Shown here: positions 1 to 10,818 of the stretch, piece after piece
How positions within the stretch are numbered: position 1 is the stretch's first letter
Layout of the letters: each line of letters begins with the position of its first letter
Translations under genes and position numbers: made by a program
Notes under the pieces: generated by a model
The model's database searches: none
Seen by the model: only the letters and a program-made list of their open reading frames with translations
What the model was told of the DNA's origin: nothing
Source: Hypomyces perniciosus
Taxonomy: Eukaryota; Ascomycota; Sordariomycetes; Hypocreales; Hypocreaceae
Reading direction: 5' to 3'
DNA: 64,000 bases
Assembly (NCBI GenBank): GCA_008477525.1
Contig: SPDT01000007.1
Span: 3,348,001 to 3,412,000, forward strand

Positions 1-389
1 AGGGCAAAACTCGTCTCTCCCTAGTTGAAACAGCCCTTTGTTTGTTTTCACCTGTCCTGCTTCCCCAATACAAGATTCTATCTCGCCCTCGTCCAACATT
101 CCCCAGCGTTTCTTTCTTTGGGGCTGTCTGCCCGTGGCGTATCGCATAGATCTGTCCCATCCATGCCTTTCTGGCGCACGCGCCAAAAACGCACCAAAGG
201 CTTCCCCTCCCCCACTTTCTCCCACCCACCAAAGAACGAAACGCCGATTTCTGAATCCAGCCGTCCTTTTCTCCTGCTTTTTCCACCGCCAGTTGAGCTG
301 TGATACCCATTACTCCTACGCGCCTCGATCGCAGAGATACATAGCAGACGGATCTTGCACGGCGTTCCCGTCCGTCGGCCGTAGCAATC
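1..389 (+). other. 5' leader and upstream region of the importin gene
   Basis: No gene is supported here. The stretch is C/T-rich, as fungal promoters and leaders often are, and runs straight into the importin start codon at 390. Short reading frames in it overlap each other and have no recognisable product. Confidence 0.5.
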
Positions 390-3300
390 ATGTCTCTCCT
401 ATCTCCAGACGTTCACGCGGAACTGACCCAGCTTTTGCAAGCCCTCCAATCCTCCGACAATGGCATCCGCTCCCAGGCCGAAGAACACCTTCAGAATAGC
501 TGGACAAGTGTCCGACCAGAGGTTCTTCTGATGGGTCTTGCTGAGCAGATCCAGGGCGTAGAGAACAATGCCGTATGTCTTTCCCCTTTCTCTCCCACAA
601 TACCTGCCTCTGCGGCCCAACCATCAACAAAGCCTGGTGTCTGATACTGCCGTCTAGACTCGCTCCTTCGCCGCCGTAATCTTCCGGCGAATCGCCTCCA
701 AAACCAGGAAAACCGAGTCTGGCAACAATGTCGATGTGTTCTACTCCCTGGCAAAAGATCAGGCCGCCGTGATCCGCCAAAAACTCCTCGAGACCCTTGG
801 ATCCGAAACCGATAGAGCGGTCCGAAACAAAATCAGTGATGCTGTCGCTGAGGTCGCGAGGCAATATACCGACAATAGTCAGTAGTGATATACGGGACCT
901 TCATTGTATAGGCTGGTGCTAATTCTCACACTCGGCAGACGACTCTTGGCCGGAGCTTCTTGGGGCTCTCTTCCAGCTAAGCCAAGCACCCGAGCCCGAG
1001 AAGCGTGAGAACGCGTATAGGGTCTTCGCCACGACTCCTGGTATCATTGAGAAGCAGCACGAAGAAGCAGTTATCCAGGCTTTCCAAAGAGGATTCAAGG
1101 ATGATGCCGTCCAGGTGCGCTCCCAGTCCACTAACCTTGCCCAGCAAACGATTAACCGCTTCGAATAGGTCCGCCTGGCCGCCATGGATGCCTTTGCATC
1201 TTTCTTCAGAACCATCAGCAAGAAAGGTCAATCTAAGTACTATGCCTTGATTCCCGACGTGCTCAACATCCTTCCCCCGATCAAAGATACTCAAGATTCA
1301 GACGACCTCAGCAAGGCTCTCGTGGCCCTCATCGACCTGGCAGAAACCGCACCAAAAATGTTTAAGCCACTCTTCCACAATCTTGTTCAGTTCAATATTT
1401 CCGTCATCCAAGATAAGGAGCTGGATAACATCTGCAGGCAGAATGCCTTGGAGCTAATGGCCACCTTTGCTGATTATGCGCCGTCAATGTGCCGAAAAGA
1501 TGCGTCTTATACAACCGACATGATCACCCAGTGTCTCAGCTTAATGACAGATCTTGGTGAGGACGATGACGATGCAGCAGAGTGGCTAGCTTCTGATGAT
1601 GTGAGCGAATCCCTGGTGTTGCCCAAGTCCGGAAACCACATTCTGACAAGCAGCTATAGCTCGAAGCCGACGAAAGTGACCAAAACCATGTTGCTGGGGA
1701 ACAGACTATGGACCGCATTGCTAACAAGCTAGGTGGCCAGACGATCCTGGCTCCTACATTCAACTGGCTTCCTCGCATGATGACGTCGATGGCCTGGAGG
1801 GATCGCCACGCAGCTCTCATGGCCATCTCTGCCATTTCGGAGGGTTGTCGGGACCTCATGATTGGGGAGCTCAGCCAAGTGCTCGACTTAGTCATTCCCG
1901 CTCTTCAGGATCCGCATCCGCGTGTGCGCTGGGCTGGCTGCAACGCTCTGGGACAGATGAGCACTGACTTCGCGCCAAAGATGCAGAGTGATTGTTATGA
2001 CCGAGTGCTAAAGGCCATCATTCCCGTACTCAACTCACCAGAGGCCCGTGTGAAGTCGCACGCTGCCGCTGCCCTAGTCAACTTCTGCGAAGAGGCAGAA
2101 AAATCTATACTTGAGCCCTATCTGGACGAGCTACTCTCTCATCTATTTCAGTTACTCCAGAGCGAAAAGCGATTCGTACAAGAGCAAGCCTTGTCCACTA
2201 TCGCCACCATTGCCGATGCTGCCGAGGCGGCATTCGCCAAGTACTATGACACATTGATGCCTCTTTTGGTCAACGTGCTTCAGAACCAGAATGAGAAGGA
2301 ATATCGGCTCTTGCGTGCCAAGGCCATGGAGTGTGCTACCCTAATCGCCCTTGCAGTTGGCAAAGAGCGACTTGGGCAGGATGCAATGACTCTTGTCAAT
2401 CTCTTGGCTCACATTCAGACCGGCATTACAGACCCAGATGATCCCCAGGCCCAATACTTGATGCACTGCTGGGGTCGGATGTGCCGTGTGCTTGGCGCTG
2501 ATTTCATACCTTTCCTCGAAAACGTTATGCCGCCGCTTCTGGAGTTGGCCATGGCGAAGCCAGACATCCAACTGCTGGACGACGACGAGCAGGCGGAACA
2601 GATGCAAGGTGAAGACGGCTGGGAGTTTGTGCCTCTGAAAGGAAAGATGATTGGCATACGGACAAGCACCATGGACGATAAACACATGGCTATCGAGCTC
2701 TTGGTTGTCTACGCACAGGTCCTTGAGGGCGCTTTCGCACCATTCGTTGCAAATATAATGGAGAAGGTTGCTCTGCCAGGTCTTTCCTTCTTCTTCCACG
2801 ACCCCGTTCGCTACATCTCTGCGAAGTTAGTGCCACAACTTCTAAGCTCCTATAAGAAGGCATATGGTAGCCCTTCAAACGAGCTCGCAGGGCTTTGGAA
2901 CGCCACCGTGGGCAAACTTTTGGAGGTGCTTACCGCCGAGCCAGCGATCGATACATTGGCTGAGATGTACCAATGCTTCTATGAGTCTGTGCAAGTTCTT
3001 GGCAAGGATTGCCTTACTGCAGACCATATGAACCGTTTCATCGATTCCGTCCTCTCCGCTCTTGAGGATTATAAAGATCGGGTGGCGGAACGCGCCGAGG
3101 CGAAGGAAGGCGCTACGGCTGACGATGTCGAGGATGAAGCTGAAGAGACGCTGATGGCGATTGAAGATGACCAGACACTATTATCTGATATGAACAAGGC
3201 ATTCCACTCTATTTTCAAGAACCACGGTGCCGCGTTCCTGCCGGCTTGGGAGCGTCTTATGTCAACGTACGAAGGATTCCTTACATCATCGGATTCCACT

Positions 3301-3993
3301 CAACGACAGTGGGGTCTTTGCATCATGGACGATGTGCTAGAGTATTGCGGGCCGGAGAGCGTCAGGTACGCCAACTACATCCAACAGCCTCTCGTTGATG
3401 GTTGCCGAGACTCCTCTGCAGCTATCCGACAAGCAGCTGCCTACGGTGTTGGTGTCGCTGCGCACCGGGGTGGGGCGGCATGGTCCCAATTCCTCGGCGG
3501 TGCTGTGCCATTCCTTTTCCAAGTGACTCAAGTACCTGATGCGAGAAATGAGGACAATGTCTATGCTACAGAGAATGCCTCGGCTGCTATTGCGAAGATT
3601 CTTCACTACAATGCGGGCAGCGTTGGAGATCTGCAAGCCGTGATCACACAGTGGGTCGATACCCTGCCAGTAACCAACGACGAAGAAGCGGCGCCTTATG
3701 CCTATGCATACTTGGCTGAGTTGATTGACCAGTAAGTGACTGAAATGAATAGATGAGAGGAGTACAGCTAACATGAGGCTTCTAGACAGCACCCAGTGGT
3801 GATGAACCAAGCTAGCAAGGTCTTCGTATTCATCGCACAGGCACTCGAAGCCGAAACACTACAGGGACAGACTGCTAGCCGTGTCGCAGCGGCTACCAAG
3901 GCCTTGCTGACAGCCGCAAATGTAGATCCGATGCCACTACTTCAACAATTCTCCCCAGACTCTCAGAGAACTATTATGGGATACTTCAGCTAA
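390..3993 (+). CDS. PSE1: Importin subunit beta-3 (karyopherin Pse1/Kap121, RanBP5 family)
   Basis: Nuclear import receptor that carries cargo through nuclear pores under control of Ran-GTP. Six exons are inferred: 390-572, 658-877, 939-1114, 1169-1600, 1660-3731 and 3786-3993, joined by five short GT-AG introns, giving 1096 residues, the usual length of fungal importin beta-3. The protein opens MSLLSPDVHAELTQLLQAL and is built of HEAT-type helical repeats throughout (for example NALELMATFADYAP and DPHPRVRWAGCNALGQM). An acidic stretch near residue 337 (LGEDDDDAAEWLASDD) is split by the fourth intron, and the frame is restored exactly across each junction. The start was chosen because it begins the conserved N-terminus directly. 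Nothing is broken. Kap123-type importins are the main alternative, but the N-terminus fits importin beta-3 better. Confidence 0.93.
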
Positions 3994-4811
3994 GGGCCTG
4001 GACTTCGTGGATGAGAATTCCTGGAACATGTCATACTCCGGAGAAGAAGTTTCTGGACAGGCGGATATTGGAGGACGGTGAGGTGGGAGAGGAGTAGGAG
4101 AAGAAAGTCATCTTAGACATGAGTATGAGGAAAGCAGGGTAAGATGATACCAAGAAGCGCTACACGCTATGTCATGTCACGGTCAGGCCCTATGAAGGGA
4201 GGTGTATCTACGATGGTTTATGAAGTGGCGAAGGAGCCGTACAGCACCAGCGCGATCCTTTCAGGCGGCAAATCGATGGGGCAAGTTTGCTGACAGGGCA
4301 AATGACTGGACATAGGCCCCAGAGGATTAAGATTCGGCGGCTGACCCATTCTGAGAGTGAAGAGACGCGCCAATGGTCGGCAACATGTTGGAAGAAGCAT
4401 TTTCGGATAATACATTTCAGCAGCGGTAATGTGATGGCGATACATGTTTCCAGGCCCGGAACACTATGAATATATCAAACATTCGAAAATATTTGCGTCT
4501 TTGAGTTTTAACTCGACCGCAACAGAGCCTCCAATGGTCGAGTTTATACTTGCAACAAGTGTGGAACTGCTTTACGAACTATGTCAGATTCCTAATGTCC
4601 TAACTCTTAACATCCGCACCTATCAAGGGGCCCTGCTGTACTGGTACGAGTACGCGTATGCATTATTACTCCATGGGGGAAATTCTATTATCTGGCACCT
4701 TGCCCCTATCCCTGACTAAATAACTATGTGTCGTCTTTATGAGGACTTGAATAGTAGTAGTACTATGCATGTATAATTATGCAGAGTAGAGATAAGGATC
4801 TGTATACGGAG
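3994..4811. other. Intergenic region downstream of importin
   Basis: 3' untranslated and intergenic DNA. No supported gene. The right part becomes AT-rich and holds a TACGGAGTAC word at 4805-4814 that overlaps the left edge of the inverted-repeat element. Confidence 0.5.
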
Positions 4812-4813
4812 TA

Positions 4814-4848
4814 CAGTCTACCCCCTAAATGTTTCATTAGCGTATACC
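4814..4848 (+). repeat. Left terminal inverted repeat of the MITE
   Basis: Pairs with 5217-5251 on the opposite strand with one transition difference. It is preceded by the TA duplication at 4812-4813. Confidence 0.85.
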
Positions 4849-5216
4849 TCTTAGCCGGTTTTTAGCCAATAAAAAGCCCTCCCCGCGATTAATAGTACTT
4901 TAAGGGACTAGATCTTAAACATAAAGAATATGCTAAGGCAAGGGTTTCCTATATACCTAAAAGTACTGATCTGTAGGAATATAACTACTGTTTATAGCTT
5001 TAATAATAATAATTTATTTTTAAAGAAATAAATATATTAATTAATATAAAAAGGCTAAAACTTTTAATTCCTTAAATTATTTATAATTTTATTTATTTAT
5101 TTATAATTATATTCTTAATATTTTAATAAATATTATTATCTTAACTGTATTAATAATTTACAATTTACTTATAGGCGATTGATAGAAGGGTTTATACCTT
5201 TATAAAAGCGGGCCAA

Positions 5217-5251
5217 AGTATACGCTAATGAAACATTCAGGGGGTAGACTG
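5217..5251 (-). repeat. Right terminal inverted repeat of the MITE
   Basis: Reverse complement of 4814-4848 except for one base. It is followed by the TA duplication at 5252-5253. Confidence 0.85.
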
Positions 5252-5253
5252 TA

Positions 5254-6500
5254 TATGTACGAAGTACTCCGTACCTTACTATGTAATACTACATGCATGC
5301 ATGCATTCATTGTATCCTCTCTGTCTACTTCGTACCTCTTCGTACACATCTATTTTTATCATAATATCCTGCCCAAGCACCAAAACTGCCCCACCTCTCC
5401 GGCACTCAACTCACATCAGAACTTTTGCCACTCATTAGGGTCGCTGTCTGTACAAAGTAGGTACTACTTGGGTACTATGTACTAAGGTATACATACTACC
5501 TACCAATATACTTCGTACATAGAGTACTTTTGCCCTTTGTATCTTTCTTAAGTTAGCAGGCAATGTATTGTTTACTACCTGCCTGTAGGTAGTGCCTAGG
5601 TGCCTTTCCCTTCTCTGACCAGTAGTGATTTCTTACGAAGAGTTCACAATGTACTACTAAGGTAGGTACGACCAGGTTGACTTGAAATGTAAGTACTAGG
5701 TACTTCCTTTGATGTAGGTACTAAAGCATAGAGTAGTATCTGGTACGGAGTACTATACGGAGTACTACTAGGTACTCGTACCTACATAGTATATAACATA
5801 GAATAGTTGTACCAATCTGGTCTGGAACAATGGGTATTTAGGTAATTTGTCTCCGGAAACTCTTGACAGCTGCTGGTACCTGTATTATTCTTATATTACC
5901 CAACCTTTTCGGGGACACTTCTCCATGCTGCTTTATTTCTTTGCCCAAACACCCCCAACCTGAAGCATACAGATAGCAAGCAAACCTGCTTACTGCCGTG
6001 CGCTGCTGGTGCTTGTCGGAAGGAGGCAAATATTGAGTAGTACTTGGTTTCCCCTCCTCACATACGGACACACCTGTCGCTATTCTATCTGTTCATCCCC
6101 GCCGCAACCGCGAGTACGCTAGAAGAAGGCCGAGTATCGCAATCGCAGCCATCACCCTCTAGCAACGCCATTCATCAATTGAAGCGATCACGATTATCAG
6201 AACGGCCACGATTACAACCGCTGCATAACGCTTAGGGGGCCAGCCCGCCACTAGCACACCCGCAGTACGCCTGCCGCACGCAGCCTGAATTCCTTCATCG
6301 CCCACGACACCACAACAGCTCCATTCCGCCTTTGTTCGATCCCGAACCCACCATCTCGCCCTCTTTCTTATCCAACCATCGAGAACGAAACACCTGCGAA
6401 TCAGTGGCCGTGACAAGGAGCTAGTTCCGTTCCTTCGCCATCGTTTTGCGATCCCAGAGGCGGTCTACAGGCCGAGGCCGTTCAGCCAAATGCTGCTGCC
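5254..6500. other. GTAC-rich intergenic region and leader of white collar 1
   Basis: No supported gene. Between about 5255 and 5815 the sequence is crowded with GTACT, GGTAC, TACCTAC and TACGGAGTAC words (perfect copies at 5264-5273, 5744-5753 and 5756-5765). From about 6060 the composition becomes C/A-rich, as expected of a leader. An ATG at 6490 opens a 61-codon frame that overlaps the white collar start at 6501. Confidence 0.5.
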
Positions 6501-9421
6501 ATGGAAGGCTTTTATCCACCAAACCAGTTGCCCGCTGAGGAGCTGCAGCGCCGACTGTCCCATCAACTTCAGGAACAGCAAGCCAGAGATCGGCAGACGA
6601 CCCAGCCTCACTCAAATGTCCTACGTATACCAACCCCCGACTCGACCACATCTGCTCAATTGCAGTTGCACCTAAGGCAACCTCAACCTACCATGTCCGA
6701 TCAGCTAGTTCCTGACCAGACCACGATGCCTGGCGGACAGCTAAATGATATGATGCGCGGCAGTCAGCACGAGATGCAAAGGCGGAGGAGTATGCCACAG
6801 GCGTTTGGGCACCATATAGCCCCCCCCATATCACACGGCCAACCGCCTCGACGCATGTCATCCATCGCCACCGGCGGCATGATGACATTTGGTGATTGCA
6901 GCAATGATCTTAGTAGCTTTCAGTTCGACCAGCAAATGCCAGCTCCCTTCCCTTCCATCAACGCCGACCTTAACATGCAAGACCAGATGGGTAACTACCC
7001 GGGCAGCTTTCCCGTCGTCTCGTCCGACATTATGAGCACTATGATGCCCTCTCAATTTGCCAACATGGATATGGGCCAGATGACCACCGAGGCTCCCGCT
7101 ATGGATCTCTTTCCACCTACAAATGGGCCAGGACCCAATTCTAGCGCTGTATCCATCGGTGCCCAGTACAACCAAAACCAAATTGCCCCCGTTGCCAGCG
7201 ACTTCTCCATAACCATGAACCCCGATAGTGGTTCCCTCAATGTCGCTCCCGATAATGCTACTGGGGCCATCGGGGCTATCGGTGATCAAGATGAAGAGAT
7301 GATAAACGTCACATCTCAACAGTTCGCGCCAGTCGATTCTGGTCCCGCTAACAACATAAACCTCGATACTGGTATTGACAACTTTGCTCCCAACATGCCT
7401 ACATCTCTATCAGGTCCTATGCCCTCCGCAGCATCCTTCATCTCACCCCAGCCAGATCCTTCCTCAACGAGCCTGACCCAGCATAGCTCCTCTGATGCCC
7501 CAACTCCAGCTTCTACTCCCAGAGACCAATCCAAAGAAAAGACCATATATTCCAAGAGCGGCTTCGACATGCTCAAGGCTCTGTGGCTGGTCGCCACCCG
7601 CAAAAACCCCAAGATCCAGCTTGGCGCTGTCGACTTGTCTTGTGCCTTCGTTGTATGCGACGTTACCATGAATGACTGCCCCATCATCTACGTGTCAGAC
7701 AATTTTCAGAATCTCACTGGCTACAGTCGCCATGAGATCGTCGGGCAAAATTGCCGATTTCTCCAGTCACCAGACGGCAAGGTTGAGGCCGGCTCCAAGC
7801 GAGAGTTTGTTGACGATGGTGCCGTGTACAATCTCAAGAAAAATATTCAAGAAGGGCGAGAGGTCCAGCAGAGCTTGATCAACTACCGCAAGGGAGGGAA
7901 GCCATTCCTTAACCTCCTTACCATGATACCCATACCATGGGATACTGAAGAGATTAGGTACTTTATTGGATTCCAAATTGACCTGGTCGAGTGTCCTGAC
8001 GCCATCGCTGGCCAGGAAGTGGGCGGTGTCAGAGTCAACTACAAGCACAGCGACATCGGCCAGTATATATGGAACCCCCCACCTTCGAATCAATGGGAGC
8101 CTGAGAACGGCCAAACTCTTGGTGTGGATGATGTGTCTACGCTCCTACAGCAATTCAACCCGAACGGCCTAGTGTCCGACTGGCATAAACAATCTTGGGA
8201 TAAGATGCTTCTGGAGAACACGGATGACGTAATTCACGTCTTGTCACTGAAGGGACTCTTCCTTTACCTGTCGCCTGCTTGTAAGCGTGTGCTCGAATAC
8301 GATGCTAACGAGCTCGTCGGCAACTCCCTATCTTCTGTTTGCCACCCGTCTGACATCGTGCCTGTAACACGCGAGTTGAAGGATGCCACAGCTGGCAATC
8401 AAGTCAACATAGTCTTTAGAATACGAAGAAAGCAAAGCGGTTATACGTGGTTTGAGAGTCATGGATCGTTGTTTGTTGAGCATGGAAAAGGACGCAAGTG
8501 CATCATACTCGTTGGCCGGAAACGCCCCGTCTTTGCTCTCAGCCGCCGCACTCTTGAAGCAAACGGTGGCATCGGTGATAGTGAAATGTGGACTAAACTC
8601 TCTACATCCGGAATGTTTCTGTCTGTTTCATCCAATGTTAGGTCACTACTTGACCTGCAGCCTGAGTCTTTGGTTGGGACAAGTATTCATGAGCTAATGC
8701 GCAAAGAGTCACGACCGGAATTTGGCCGGGCCATTGAGAAAACAAGGAGAGGCAAAATTGCGACTTGCAAGCATGAGGTTCTGAATCGTCGGGGGCAAGG
8801 GCTTCAAGCTCAGACGACATTGTATCCTGGTGATGCCTCTGAGGGGCAGAAGCCTTCCTTCTTACTAGCCCAAACGAAGCTACTAAAAGCCTCGTCACGA
8901 AATATTGGGGCGGCATCTGTTGCTGGTAGCAGCAGATCTCTTGGGGCATCCATGAAAACTGAAGTCAACCAGCCAGGCGATAATCAACAACCCACAGGCG
9001 GAGCTCTTGTTCCAGGGACACAGGATGCTGCTCTAGCATCACATGACAACATTTTTGATGAGCTTAGGACTACCAAATGCTCGAGTTGGCAATTTGAGCT
9101 GCGGCAAATGGAGAAGGTAAACCGCATCCTGGCGGAAGAGCTTGGCGGCTTACTCTCCAATAAAAAGAAGAGGAAAAGGAGAAAAGGCGTCGGAAATGTC
9201 ATTCGAGATTGCGCCAACTGTCATACCAAAAATACTCCGGAATGGAGGAGAGGACCTAGCGGTCAGAGAGATCTTTGCAACAGCTGTGGTCTGCGTTGGG
9301 CAAAACAGGTAGGAGCCCCAGCTTGCGACTAGTAATCGATATCAGAAGCATCAGACACACTGACTGACTGGAATATCAGACTGGGCGGGTTTCTCCTCGC
9401 AACTCTACTCGTAGTAATGGT

Positions 9422-9480
<59 letters not shown>

Positions 9481-9748
9481 TGATTCTCAGAGCAAGAAGT
9501 CGGCATCCCCTATTCACTCTTCCCCGTTGCACCGCAGTGAAACGCCAAATCCTGGCGCTGGCAGCGGTGACAGTGGCATTGACCCAGCCCAACTAAATAA
9601 GGCTGTCACTGCACCGAGTGGCGCGACTTCAGCTACGGGCCAGTACACCTCAACAATGCCACCACCGAGCCAGCCCCCCTTAACCGCTGGTACCATTGGT
9701 TCAGCAATGGCATCAATTCAAGAGGAGCGTGAAAGCAGCCAAACTTAG
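6501..9748 (+). CDS. wc-1: White collar 1 blue-light receptor and GATA transcription factor
   Basis: Flavin-binding photoreceptor and transcription factor that acts in the nucleus with WC-2 in light responses and the clock. Two exons, 6501-9308 and 9380-9748, give 1058 residues. In order: a low-complexity N-terminus rich in Q, M, P and N; a LOV domain around residues 380-500 with the photoactive motif GQNCRFLQ (reactive Cys418); a second PAS domain near 565-680; a third near 695-800; a basic stretch NKKKRKRRKG before the zinc finger; a GATA finger of C-X2-C-X18-C-X2-C form (C904, C907, C926, C929); and a Ser/Asn/Gly tail containing eleven Asn-Gly units in a row. The start ATG has a strong context (gccATGG); an upstream ATG at 6490 is in another frame. 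The intron falls just after the finger (WAKQ then TGRVSPRN). Confidence 0.95.
9309..9379 (+). other. Intron in white collar 1
   Basis: 71-bp GT-AG intron with donor gtagga and acceptor tatcag. If retained, it adds eight residues after the GATA finger and then a stop, removing the Asn-Gly tail. Confidence 0.85.
9416..9481 (+). repeat. Hexanucleotide AACGGC tandem repeat coding for (Asn-Gly)11
   Basis: Eleven 6-bp units within the last exon of white collar 1; the first is AATGGT and most of the rest are perfect AACGGC. The unit keeps frame, so length changes would alter only the number of Asn-Gly pairs. Confidence 0.95.
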
Positions 9749-10818
9749 CGACCGTGTCTCCGTGTGTATTCTCTTTGCCCAGCAAATACCCGGTCAACTG
9801 CGATGGGCTGTTGGAAATGCCAGAATATACGACTGCCGATGGTTGTCCCACTCTTTATTGTCGCCTTCTTAAACACCTTAGCCGCAAAGGCCTTTGCGCC
9901 ATGAATTCGCCACGCGAGTTCCCAGCACACGAGACGGGGCGTCGATGGGGTTATCTTTCTGCATCACATTACGCTCCGAAGTGATTGAAGATAATTCCCT
10001 ACATCGCCATTTCGCTCTTTATCGGTTTATCACGCAAAAAAAAAAAAAAAAAACGTCCGCACGCGATTATACATGAATGATACCACATATACGAGGCGTT
10101 GAACTTCGTTGGATATTGCCAGGTTTTTCTGTCCTTTGTTTTTTTATGCGTTACCCTGATGTCGTGAATCGGGGATTATGCAGAATTGTCTATTATTCAA
10201 CGCCATCCCGCCGCTTGACACTCTGTGCCTGAGGGGACTGGCATACTGCTTCTCTTCGCTCGCATTCGCTCCATTCCAGAGCCCAGGATCTAACCCAAGC
10301 AAACAAGGAGATTGTACTACAATCGTTTTTTCTTTGTGTTATCCTGGAAGATGAATCAAATCTCGTTGGGAAGAGTAACACGGGAGGGAGCAACCGCGTA
10401 CTCAGATGGTCTTTTGTTTTTGGTGGCTTTATCATCTTGTGGGAACAAAGACCTTGTTATCATCTTCCTTATCCTACCTTGCTGCTGGTGGTGTTTCTTG
10501 ACCTGGCAGATCTTTATGTGTGAGAAGAGGGGATCTTTGGGCATTGTTTGGAAGTGAGCTATAAGGTATGAGACTTTAGCCATGATGTATGAATACGAAA
10601 GGATTATGACTTGGCATCGATGTCGTATGGGATAATCTAGTGTCAAATGCTAGGGGAGTTACACATATGACGACGCATATAATGAGGCAACGACGCAATG
10701 AATAAATCATTTCCATTTGGCACAATGCCTCTCTGCATAATGTGAGTTTATACAATGTGGCGAACAGGATCGAATAAACGGCATCCAAGACGAACACGTC
10801 TGAGACTAGTTCCCCCCT
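9749..10818. other. Intergenic region between wc-1 and UGGT (convergent 3' ends)
   Basis: 3' regions of two convergent genes. A run of about 19 A lies near 10036-10054. No supported gene or RNA. Confidence 0.5.

Larger units (their letters stand above)
4814..5251. mobile_element. MITE with TA target duplication, AT-rich and RIP-like
   Basis: A 438-bp non-coding element with terminal inverted repeats of about 34 bp. The left end starts CAGTCTACCCCCTAAATG and the right end, read on the other strand, starts CAGTCTACCCCCTGAATG; the two arms then agree through TTTCATTAGCGTATAC, with a single A/G difference. TA lies directly outside both ends (4812-4813 and 5252-5253), as expected for Tc1/mariner and pogo/Fot1-like transposition. 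The interior, especially 4985-5160, is almost pure A+T with no open frame, which fits decay by repeat-induced point mutation (RIP). It is a miniature non-autonomous element or an internally deleted copy; the parent transposase is not in the window. Confidence 0.85.

Noticed and set aside
25..499. Two overlapping frames before the importin gene
   Set aside because: They overlap each other, have biased Ser/Pro composition, and one continues into the importin exon in the wrong frame.
4444..4719. 91-codon frame next to the MITE
   Set aside because: AT-rich, no recognisable motif, weak start context, lies in 3' spacer DNA.
10036..10054. A19 run as a retroposon tail
   Set aside because: No target duplication or gene-like sequence precedes it; simple slippage tract in 3' DNA.
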